This document shows, one piece after another, positions 1 through 5,912 of a DNA stretch of 11,054 bases. The DNA is taken from NCBI GenBank assembly GCA_030617565.1, contig JAUWVE010000039.1, positions 1-11,054 on the forward strand, given 5' to 3'. Under the pieces are notes generated by a model, which was given only the letters and a program-made list of their open reading frames with translations, did not search any database and was not told where the DNA came from. Both the position numbers and the translations under genes were made by a program. The stretch's first letter is position 1. Each line of letters opens with the position of its first letter. The stretch comes from Gammaproteobacteria bacterium (lineage in GTDB: Bacteria > Pseudomonadota > Gammaproteobacteria > BMS3Bbin11).

Positions 1-416
1 TCTTTTTTTGCATACTCGACAGCCGCTTGCAGAAGATTTTGTCTGGTTTTCTCCTGGTTCTGTCCGGCTGCAATGAGAAAACGATGCCCACTAACAGGTG
101 AAAAAGGGACTGCAATAACAAGTTTGGGGTAGTAAGCCAGACCGCATTGCTGCCAGGCGTTGGCCCAGGCCCAGTCGAATACGTATTCTCCCCAGGAGTG
201 GGTCTTTTCGTACATCGGTAATGTACCGGCTAGAATACCTTTGTTATCCCGCATGAGCAGATATCTGGGTAGCCAGCCTGTTTCTCCGCCTATGCTTGCT
301 GATTCCTCAAGCGCACTGAGAAAGGCATAAGAGGAGAAAGGATTGTCATCCTGATTCAAAGCGTCCCATTCGTCAGGCGAAATATCGAGCAGGGTATTGT
401 GAATTTCAGTTTGCAT
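1..416 (-). CDS. FemAB-like GNAT family acyltransferase (COG3146/DUF482), partial at the left edge
   Basis: The first 138 residues are visible, starting at the ATG at 416-414; the C-terminus lies outside the window. The protein opens MQTEIHNTLLDISPDEWDAL and then shows segments I associate with the COG3146/DUF482 family: NPFSSYAFLSALEES (about residues 26-40), TGWLPRYLLM, GTLPMYEKTHSWGEYVFDWAWA and YYPKLVIAVPFSPVSGHRFL. Family members are predicted soluble GNAT-fold acyltransferases related to FemAB peptidoglycan aminoacyltransferases and usually run to about 370-400 residues. The substrate is not established, and a link to cell-wall synthesis is inferred only from the fold. An in-frame TAA at 431-429 sits 12 bases upstream, so this is the only good start. 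The 15 bases before it are almost pure A/T with no Shine-Dalgarno sequence, and beyond them begins an inverted-repeat element. The gene is divergent from nadE. Family assignment is fairly sure, function is not. Confidence 0.82.
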   Translation of the reverse strand, partial: MQTEIHNTLLDISPDEWDALNQDDNPFSSYAFLSALEESASIGGETGWLPRYLLMRDNKGILAGTLPMYEKTHSWGEYVFDWAWANAWQQCGLAYYPKLVIAVPFSPVSGHRFLIAAGQNQEKTRQNLLQAAVEYAKK

Positions 417-430
417 TTTTAAATATTTTT

Positions 431-586
431 ACCACAGAGGACACAGAGGACACAGCGGTTTAAAGGAATTTAAACAGAATTGCATGGGTTAACTTCAAGC
501 ATGAAGTGGAAACAGGCTATAGGTTATGTACATAGGCAGTAGCCTGGTATTTTTCTTTCCTCTGTGCTCTCCGTGTCCTCTGTGGT
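431..586. repeat. Inverted-repeat element with nested hairpins, MITE/REP-like
   Basis: Two 28-base arms face each other at 431-458 and 559-586 and match at 24 of 28 positions by eye. The outer 14 bases (ACCACAGAGGACAC) are identical, and about 100 bases separate the arms. The left arm contains a 9-base periodicity (unit ACAGAGGAC, nearly three copies from 434). The interior holds further dyads: ACTTCA/TGAAGT at 492-497 and 502-507, and CAGGCTA/TAGCCTG at 513-519 and 540-546, the latter enclosing the 10-base palindrome TATGTACATA at 525-534. There is no transposase and no obvious target-site duplication. From memory, ACCACAGAGGACACAGAGG-type sequences are scattered in many bacterial genomes, so this is probably one copy of a dispersed element. 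It lies between divergent genes and must overlap or neighbour their promoters. Confidence 0.7.
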
Positions 587-674
587 GAATAGCATTTGAT
601 CTTGTAATCTAACTACTGAGAAATACCGATCAGCAGTGTATCATCTGCCTGTTATTTAAAATCACTGATGAATC

Positions 675-2318
675 ATGAAACAAAGCTTGAAAATTGCCCT
701 TGCTCAGCATGACTGCCTGGTAGGAGACCTGCAGGGTAATGCTGACAAGATACTGCAGTGGGTCGCGCGGGCCAGGGATGTACTGGGTGGCGATATTATA
801 CTTTTCCCTGAGCTTATCCTGACCGGCTATCCACCTGAAGATCTATTGCTGCGTCATGGTTTCATCTCTGACACCCGTAAGGTGCTGGATGAGCTATGCA
901 GCCAGGTGCATGGCATTACGGCTGTGATCGGCTGTCCGATACGGGAAAAAGCCTGTTTGTATAACTCTGCCGTAATCATTAAAGATGGCGTGCAGGTTGC
1001 ACGTTATGACAAACAGAGCCTTCCTAATTACAGTGTTTTTGATGAGAAACGATATTTCACTGCGGGTAACAGCCCCTGCATAGTGGAAACAGGTAAAGGA
1101 AAAATCGGTGTCACCATTTGTGAAGACATCTGGCAGGATGGGCCGGTTACTCAGGCAGTTCAGGCCGGTGCGGAGCTGATTCTTAATCTCAACGCCTCTC
1201 CATATCATGTGGACAAGCAGGATGAACGTCTGGAAATGGTGGCAGAGCAGGCCCGGTTGAATTCCGTGCCTGTGGTTTATGTCAACATGGTTGGCGGTCA
1301 GGATGAACTGGTTTTTGATGGGGGTTCCTTTGCTGTTGATGCTAGCGGCACTTGTGTCCTGCAGGCCCCGGTGTTTTCAGAAGATCTTTCACTGATTGAA
1401 ATTACCCGCTCTGATGAGGGTTTGCAGCCCGTGCCGTCAGTGCTTGAATCCGATCTACCCCGAATTGAAAATATTTACCGGGCACTTGTGCTTGGTGTGC
1501 GTGACTATGCATTAAAAAATGGTTTCAAGGGGGCGGTAATCGGTCTGTCGGGCGGCATCGATTCCGCACTGACACTGGCCATTGCCAGTGATGCGCTGGG
1601 TGCGGAGAACGTTGAGGCTGTGCTTATGCCTTCGCGCTATACCCAGTCCATGAGTATTGAGGATGCCAGGGAGCAGGCCGAGGTTCTCGGTGTACATCAC
1701 CAGACCATCACTATCGAACCCATGTTTACGGCATTTATTGATAGCCTTAAGGAGACGTTTGCCGCAGCACCGGTCGATGCCACCGAAGAGAACATCCAGG
1801 CCCGCTGTCGAGGAATTATTTTGATGGCCATATCCAACAAACAGGGCCGCATCGTGCTGACCACCGGCAACAAAAGTGAAATGGCAGTTGGCTATGCCAC
1901 CCTGTATGGTGATATGGCCGGGGGTTATGCAGTGATCAAAGACGTACCTAAGATGCTGGTCTATGAGCTGGCAAACTGGCGCAATAGTCAGTCACAGGTA
2001 ATTCCTCAGCGTGTAATAGACCGACCGCCGAGTGCTGAACTGGCTGATGACCAGAAGGATGAAGATTCACTGCCAGCCTATGAAATACTTGACCCAATCC
2101 TGGAAATGTATGTGGAAAAAGAGCTTGGGATTGAGGAAATCATTGCCAGTGGTTTTGACCGCGATACTGTCCGAAAGGTTCTGCGCCTGGTTGATCTTAA
2201 TGAATACAAACGCAAACAGGCAGCCCCCGGTGTGCGGATATCAAAAATAGCCTTCGGCCGTGACCGGCGTTATCCCATTACTTCCGGATACATGCGCCAC
2301 CTGCTATCGAATGAATAA
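675..2318 (+). CDS. nadE: Glutamine-dependent NAD+ synthetase
   Basis: This cytoplasmic enzyme makes NAD+ from nicotinic acid adenine dinucleotide with ATP, taking ammonia from glutamine; it is the last step of NAD synthesis. The 547 residues show both expected domains. The N-terminal nitrilase-type glutaminase domain (about 5-250) carries the Glu-Lys-Cys triad at E46 (LFPEL), K113 (YDKQSLPNY) and C149 (TICEDIW). The C-terminal synthetase domain (about 265-547) has the ATP-pyrophosphatase P-loop LSGGIDSA with SGGIDS at 292-297, TTGNKSEMAVGYATLYGD at about 396-413, and the ending RRYPITSGYMRH typical of the long bacterial form. Length is normal and no key residue is missing. An in-frame TGA at 669-671 rules out an earlier start. 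The Shine-Dalgarno match before the ATG is weak. The stop overlaps the start of the phosphopantetheinyl transferase gene, suggesting one transcript. Confidence 0.96.
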   Translation: MKQSLKIALAQHDCLVGDLQGNADKILQWVARARDVLGGDIILFPELILTGYPPEDLLLRHGFISDTRKVLDELCSQVHGITAVIGCPIREKACLYNSAVIIKDGVQVARYDKQSLPNYSVFDEKRYFTAGNSPCIVETGKGKIGVTICEDIWQDGPVTQAVQAGAELILNLNASPYHVDKQDERLEMVAEQARLNSVPVVYVNMVGGQDELVFDGGSFAVDASGTCVLQAPVFSEDLSLIEITRSDEGLQPVPSVLESDLPRIENIYRALVLGVRDYALKNGFKGAVIGLSGGIDSALTLAIASDALGAENVEAVLMPSRYTQSMSIEDAREQAEVLGVHHQTITIEPMFTAFIDSLKETFAAAPVDATEENIQARCRGIILMAISNKQGRIVLTTGNKSEMAVGYATLYGDMAGGYAVIKDVPKMLVYELANWRNSQSQVIPQRVIDRPPSAELADDQKDEDSLPAYEILDPILEMYVEKELGIEEIIASGFDRDTVRKVLRLVDLNEYKRKQAAPGVRISKIAFGRDRRYPITSGYMRHLLSNE

Positions 2319-3042
2319 TACTTGTACGCTAGCGGAGAAAGAGCTTGTCCACATCTGGGAAATATCTCTGGCTGAAACTGAACTGGATTTGCCTGAATTG
2401 CTTTCTGATGATGAACTCGCGCGATTTGGTAGTATTAGTCATCAGCCGTCCAGAATCAGGTTCCTGCGCAGCAGGGCTGCGTTACGCCTGATACTTGCCA
2501 GTTACCTCGGGCGGTCTGCTGCCGGGCTGAATTTTATCTATGGTGAAAACGGTAAGCCTGAACTTGCAACAGCTACTATACCGGCTGTTTTCTTTAATCT
2601 CAGTCATACTGGTAATCGTTGCCTGCTGGCCGTGACTGCAGAAAATAATGTGGGCATTGATATAGAAAAATTTCAATCTGGACGGGATCATGCGGCATTG
2701 GCAGAACGTTTTTTTTCCCGGCAGGAATCTCTTCTGCTTGAAAATAATAATGATGTGCTGTTTTACTGGTTGTGGACCCTGAAAGAGGCCTCGGTTAAGG
2801 CGTTTGGGATGAAGCTGCTGGCGGGTCTGGATCGCTTTGAATGCCAGTCTGATGGGAATGGCGGCTTCAGTGTTGTGGATAAGCAGTTGCAACAGCAGAA
2901 CAAGTGGTCAATGAAACAATGGCAGCCGGATGCAAATTCAGTCGCGGCGGTCGTGGTTGACAGCCCGCGGGCAGAATTTATTGAAAAAATACTGAAACAG
3001 GAAGATATCCCGGGATTTTATTCCATCGGTCGACCCGTCTAA
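2311..3042 (+). CDS. 4'-phosphopantetheinyl transferase (Sfp/HetI type)
   Basis: This enzyme moves the 4'-phosphopantetheine arm of coenzyme A onto a serine of acyl- or peptidyl-carrier proteins, turning them into the active holo form. The 243 residues carry the family signatures in order: FFNLSHTGNRCLLAV (about 94-108), the magnesium-binding VGIDIEKF with D117 and E119, AERFFSRQE (about 131-139), and the W-x-L-K-E-A motif in FYWLWTLKEASVKAFG with K158, E159 and K163. The length fits the two-lobed Sfp class, not the short AcpS class. I place the start at the ATG that overlaps the nadE stop (2311-2313); the frame stays open upstream to an ATG at 2260, but that adds 17 unlike-family residues inside nadE. 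No Shine-Dalgarno sequence is seen, consistent with coupling to nadE. No polyketide or non-ribosomal peptide genes are in the window, so the target may be the fatty-acid carrier protein or a distant cluster. Confidence 0.88.
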   Translation: MNNTCTLAEKELVHIWEISLAETELDLPELLSDDELARFGSISHQPSRIRFLRSRAALRLILASYLGRSAAGLNFIYGENGKPELATATIPAVFFNLSHTGNRCLLAVTAENNVGIDIEKFQSGRDHAALAERFFSRQESLLLENNNDVLFYWLWTLKEASVKAFGMKLLAGLDRFECQSDGNGGFSVVDKQLQQQNKWSMKQWQPDANSVAAVVVDSPRAEFIEKILKQEDIPGFYSIGRPV

Positions 3043-3066
3043 TTATGGGCTGGCGGGCCGCGCTGC

Positions 3067-3855
3067 TTATTCCTTTTCGGCTAATTTTTTCTCGACCCGT
3101 TTAATGTAGCGGCTTTCAGGAAAGTTAAGTTTCAGAATACGCAGACTGTCATTTGCCAGCCCCGGCATGCCAATAGAGGCGTAGATAGTGGCTTGCAGTC
3201 CGAGTGCATCCTCAACAGAGGGGGTGCGCTGATAGTGCTCAATGACATATTTTGTCCGATTCAGAGCAGCAACATAGGCCTCGATCTTTAGATAGTGACG
3301 TGCCACCTTGATTTCATGTACGGCCTGCGCTTCCAGGATAAACCTCATGCGTTGACGGGCATCATCGGCATAACGACTTTCAGGGAATTTCTCCAGTAAA
3401 ATAGTGAAGTCTTTGTAGGCCTCCAAAGCGGCCTTTGGGTCACGGTCTGAGAAATCGTATCCCCCGGTAATCCTGTCCATGACAGAATTACTGTCTTTAA
3501 AGTCAGACAGGCCTTTCAAATAATAGGCATAGTCCAGGTTTTTGTGGGTAGGGTAGTTGTGGATGAAGCGATCAGCAGCGGCGATGGCCAGTTCCGGTTC
3601 GCCGGATTTGTAATAGGCGTAAGCCAGTTCTATCTCAGCCTGTTGGGAATACTTGCCAAAAGGATAACGGGCACGCAGTGCTTCGTACTGCTTGATTGCC
3701 GCTTCCCAGTTTTTTGATGTTAGTTCTTTTTTGGCACTGGAATACAGGGTTTGTGCCGGGACGGTATCATCAAGCTTTTCATTGTCCTTAAACCAGGAAC
3801 AAGCTGATAGAATCAGCGACAATGTTAATATTAAAATGAGTCTTGTGGCGTTCAT
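3067..3855 (-). CDS. bamD: Outer membrane protein assembly factor BamD (lipoprotein)
   Basis: BamD is an essential periplasmic lipoprotein of the BAM complex; it binds BamA and helps fold beta-barrel proteins into the outer membrane. The 262 residues start with a lipoprotein signal peptide, a hydrophobic stretch ending in the lipobox LSAC with C19 as the lipidated residue. Residue S20 follows the cysteine, and there is no aspartate at that position that would retain it in the inner membrane. The rest is tetratricopeptide-like repeats: LYSSAKKELTSKNWEAAIKQ, then YPFGKYSQQAEIELAYAYYK, then DRFIHNYPTHKNLDYAYYLK, and a C-terminal repeat with FPESRYADDARQRM. The family region GYDFSDRDPKAALEAY is intact and length is close to the E. 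coli protein. The gene is divergent from rluD, an arrangement conserved in gammaproteobacteria, and converges on the phosphopantetheinyl transferase gene with a 24-base gap. Confidence 0.95.
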   Translation of the reverse strand: MNATRLILILTLSLILSACSWFKDNEKLDDTVPAQTLYSSAKKELTSKNWEAAIKQYEALRARYPFGKYSQQAEIELAYAYYKSGEPELAIAAADRFIHNYPTHKNLDYAYYLKGLSDFKDSNSVMDRITGGYDFSDRDPKAALEAYKDFTILLEKFPESRYADDARQRMRFILEAQAVHEIKVARHYLKIEAYVAALNRTKYVIEHYQRTPSVEDALGLQATIYASIGMPGLANDSLRILKLNFPESRYIKRVEKKLAEKE

Positions 3856-3929
3856 GGATGTGCTGCAATAGTGTTCAGAAATGGAACCGAAGGATAACCC
3901 GAAACAAGCCTATGGTGAAGCCAAAAGAC
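3856..3929. promoter_or_regulatory. Divergent intergenic region between bamD and rluD
   Basis: This 74-base gap (56 bases if rluD starts at 3912) must hold or adjoin the start regions of both genes, because they are read away from each other. I see no pair of boxes close to the sigma-70 consensus on either strand, and no sequence resembling the sigma-E consensus known upstream of some bam genes. The rluD promoter may reach into the first codons of bamD. The only translation signal is GGTGA at 3914-3918, about 11 bases before the ATG at 3930. The regulatory role is inferred from gene orientation only. Confidence 0.35.
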
Positions 3930-4898
3930 ATGCAACAAGCTGAAGAAACCCGATTACAGGGGGTAATCCCTGAATTATGCAACGGTTTTCGTCTGGATAA
4001 AGCATTAGCGACCCTGTTCGATCAATATTCGCGTTCGGCAATCCAGCACTGGATAAAAGATGGGCTGGTTACCCTGGATGGAAAAACTGAAGGGCAAAAA
4101 ACGAAGGTGAGGGAAGGGCAGAGCGTAGTGATTCATGTACCTGCACCGGTAGCGACTGACTCAAAAGCTCAGGATATTCCCCTGGATATTGTGTACCAGG
4201 ATGAGGACATTCTCGTCATCAACAAGCCGGCGGGCCTGGTCGTACATCCGGGAACGGGTAATCCTGACGGTACATTACTAAATGCTCTGCTGTACTTCGA
4301 CCCATCATTAGCAGTGCTGCCACGGGCCGGAATTGTACATCGAATTGATAAAGAAACTACCGGCTTGCTGGTGATAGCGCGCAATGAAAGTGCGGTAAAA
4401 TCACTGGTTGAAGCAATACAGGAGAAGCAGGTCAGACGTGAATACCTGGCGGTGATCATTTCTCAGATTGTAGCAGGCGGAACGATCGATGCCCCGATAG
4501 GCCGGCATAGCCGCGAGCGTACAAAAATGGCCGTCAGTAACCGCGGCAAACCGGCCGTGACGCACTACCGGGTGGAAGAGAAGTTCCGTGCCCACACCCT
4601 GGTCAGGGTGATACTGGATACCGGTCGTACCCATCAAATCCGTGTCCACATGAACTGGCAGGGCCACCCTATCGTAGGAGACCCGGTTTATGGCAAACGC
4701 CTGCATGTGCCGCCGGCATCTTCCGAAAAGCTGTTGAATACTCTGCGTGGTTTCAGGCGACAGGCCCTGCATGCTGAAACACTGGCATTACATCACCCTG
4801 TCAGTGGTGAACTGCTGAGCTGGACGGTGCCAATGCCGGCGGATATGCAGTTGCTGGTTGATGTACTGCGAGAAGATACACAAACGCATGCAAGATGA
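3930..4898 (+). CDS. rluD: 23S rRNA pseudouridine synthase D
   Basis: RluD isomerises uridines 1911, 1915 and 1917 (E. coli numbering) in helix 69 of 23S rRNA, which matters for 50S assembly and subunit joining. The visible order is an S4 RNA-binding domain (about residues 20-85, with FRLDKALATLFDQYSRSAIQ), then the RluA-family catalytic domain with INKPAGLVVHPGTGNPDGT, the catalytic motif HRIDKETTGLLVIA with the aspartate at residue 140 (D139 in E. coli RluD), GKPAVTHYRV and TGRTHQIRVHM. From 3930 the length is 322 residues, close to 326 in E. coli. The frame is open back to an ATG at 3843 inside bamD, and an ATG at 3912 is also possible; I prefer 3930 for its fit to family length and the GGTGA before it. 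The TGA overlaps the pgeF ATG as ATGA, so the two are probably co-translated. Confidence 0.93.
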   Translation: MQQAEETRLQGVIPELCNGFRLDKALATLFDQYSRSAIQHWIKDGLVTLDGKTEGQKTKVREGQSVVIHVPAPVATDSKAQDIPLDIVYQDEDILVINKPAGLVVHPGTGNPDGTLLNALLYFDPSLAVLPRAGIVHRIDKETTGLLVIARNESAVKSLVEAIQEKQVRREYLAVIISQIVAGGTIDAPIGRHSRERTKMAVSNRGKPAVTHYRVEEKFRAHTLVRVILDTGRTHQIRVHMNWQGHPIVGDPVYGKRLHVPPASSEKLLNTLRGFRRQALHAETLALHHPVSGELLSWTVPMPADMQLLVDVLREDTQTHAR

Positions 4899-5650
4899 AT
4901 GACTGGATAATTCCTGGCTGGCAGGCACCTCCGCATGTGCACGCGATTACCACTACGCGTACGGGTGGTGTCAGTCATGGTCAATACGAGAGCATGAATC
5001 CAGCCAGTCACGTGAATGATGATGAACTATCGGTGATTAAGAACCGGTTCTTGTTGCAGCAGTCCCTTGGCTTGAACTCAGCACCCTTCTGGTTAGACCA
5101 ATGCCATTCGACACAAATAATAGATCTGGACAGAGATAAACCGGGATCCCATGCCGATGGCAGTACCACTATGCAGAATGATGTGGCTTGTGTCGCGATG
5201 ACGGCGGATTGTCTGCCTGTATTACTGACAGATAGAGCGGGGCGGAGAGTAGCGGCCTTGCTTGCCGGTTGGCGTGGTCTGGCAGATGGTATTCTTGAGG
5301 CCGGTGTTAAGCTTTTTTCACCCGAGCATGAAATTATCGCATGGCTGGGGCCTGCTATCGGCCCAAAGAAATTTGAGGTAGGAGGAGAGGTTGTTGAGCA
5401 GTTGACTCTTGATGGCATAATGCAGACGGAATGGTGTCAGAAATCGGGCAGCCGTGGTAAGTGGCTGGTAGACATCTATAAACTGGCAACTCTTCGTTTG
5501 CAAATGTCCGGGGTTGCTGAAGTTAGTGGCGGCGGCTATTGCACTTTTACTGACGAGCAGCGTTTTTTTTCGTATCGTCGACAGGGGGACTGTGGTCGGA
5601 TGGCGACACTGATCTGGATTGATCATCGGGTCGGCGGCGGACAAACATAA
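4895..5650 (+). CDS. pgeF: Peptidoglycan editing factor PgeF (YfiH/DUF152), with a metal-ligand histidine replaced by leucine
   Basis: PgeF-family proteins (YfiH, also called multi-copper polyphenol oxidoreductase or laccase domain) are cytoplasmic. E. coli PgeF removes L-serine misplaced at the first position of peptidoglycan precursors, and other relatives act on purine nucleosides. The 251 residues show TTTRTGGVS near the N-terminus, DQCHSTQ, VAMTADCLPVLLTD, LGPAIGPKKFEVGGEV and the C-terminal GGGYCTFTDEQRFFSYRRQG. The expected metal ligands are His, Cys and His. H71 and C106 are present, but the third, in the motif HAGWRG, is leucine: the sequence reads AALLAGWRGLADG with L123, codon CTT at 5261-5263. 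CAT would restore histidine. The usual QVHG around the first ligand is also changed to QCHS. The gene overlaps rluD by four bases (ATGA), matching the conserved rluD-pgeF order. Family is certain; activity of this copy is in doubt. Confidence 0.93.
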   Translation: MNDWIIPGWQAPPHVHAITTTRTGGVSHGQYESMNPASHVNDDELSVIKNRFLLQQSLGLNSAPFWLDQCHSTQIIDLDRDKPGSHADGSTTMQNDVACVAMTADCLPVLLTDRAGRRVAALLAGWRGLADGILEAGVKLFSPEHEIIAWLGPAIGPKKFEVGGEVVEQLTLDGIMQTEWCQKSGSRGKWLVDIYKLATLRLQMSGVAEVSGGGYCTFTDEQRFFSYRRQGDCGRMATLIWIDHRVGGGQT

Positions 5651-5783
5651 CCATTTTGAACCATAACCAGGCGGGTAACAGTCCAAACAGGACGAAACGC
5701 CAGAGTATGCCAAAATGGTCAGGCCAGTAACTGACCGAGACCATCATCATAATATACAACCAGGCAATAATGATTATATGCAT
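5547..5783 (-). CDS. Small two-helix inner-membrane protein, function unknown
   Basis: This 78-residue product starts at the ATG at 5783-5781. Two hydrophobic stretches (about residues 2-18, HIIIIAWLYIMMMVSV, and about 25-48, ILWRFVLFGLLPAWLWFKMVMF) are followed by RRRPDD and a polar, disordered-looking tail, which suggests a helical hairpin with the basic end in the cytoplasm. The pattern of an opening W-x-Y helix, a short loop and FGLLP in the second helix resembles small uncharacterised membrane proteins I recall from beta- and gammaproteobacteria. Both helices are encoded outside pgeF, whereas residues from about 45 to the end lie antisense to the last 104 bases of pgeF. An in-frame TGA directly precedes the ATG, fixing this as the most upstream ATG start. 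No Shine-Dalgarno sequence is obvious. It could be a chance frame, but its protein-like composition and full use of the pgeF-downstream gap favour a real gene. Confidence 0.6.
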   Translation of the reverse strand: MHIIIIAWLYIMMMVSVSYWPDHFGILWRFVLFGLLPAWLWFKMVMFVRRRPDDQSRSVSPSDHSPPVDDTKKNAARQ

Positions 5784-5833
5784 TCAGGTAACAGTAGACG
5801 CCGCAAAGAATAAAAAATCAATAGAGGAAAGAT

Positions 5834-5870
5834 GTTTCAAGTACTGAAACAATAGAAGTAACCCTATACT
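5834..5870 (+). promoter_or_regulatory. Candidate promoter and operator-like dyad upstream of the GGDEF-EAL gene
   Basis: TATACT at 5865-5870 matches the sigma-70 -10 consensus at five of six bases and would give a leader of about 35 bases before the TTG start at 5913. No good -35 box lies 16-18 bases upstream. That position is instead occupied by a perfect dyad, GTTTCA at 5834-5839 and TGAAAC at 5845-5850, with half-site centres 11 bases (about one helical turn) apart. A dyad there is typical of a binding site for a dimeric regulator, but it could be chance. The dyad also lies upstream of the small membrane gene on the other strand. Confidence 0.3.
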
Positions 5871-5912
5871 ATGTATGCAAATAGACAATAATTCCACAAC
5901 TGGCAGGCATAT

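Noticed and set aside
501..542. 13-codon frame inside the inverted-repeat element, possible leader peptide of nadE
   Set aside because: No ribosome site, and the sequence is explained by the repeat element.
431..586. CRISPR-like repeat with spacer
   Set aside because: The two 28-base copies are inverted, not direct, there are only two, and the interior is structured; no cas genes are nearby.
2260..2310. Upstream ATG extension of the phosphopantetheinyl transferase
   Set aside because: The 17 extra residues lie within the conserved end of nadE and do not resemble the family; the ATG at 2311 gives the normal length.
3043..3066. GC-rich stretch between convergent genes as a rho-independent terminator
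   Set aside because: The only clear dyad, GCGG-G-CCGC, has a one-base loop, and no T-run follows at the right distance on either strand.
3843..3929. Longer rluD start at ATG 3843
   Set aside because: It would overlap the bamD start and add 29 residues not expected before the S4 domain.
3881..3943. Short 20-codon frame (MEPKDNPKQAYGEAKRHATS) overlapping the start of rluD, possible leader peptide
   Set aside because: There is no Shine-Dalgarno sequence, no regulatory codon run and no attenuator hairpin after it; a frame this short is expected by chance.
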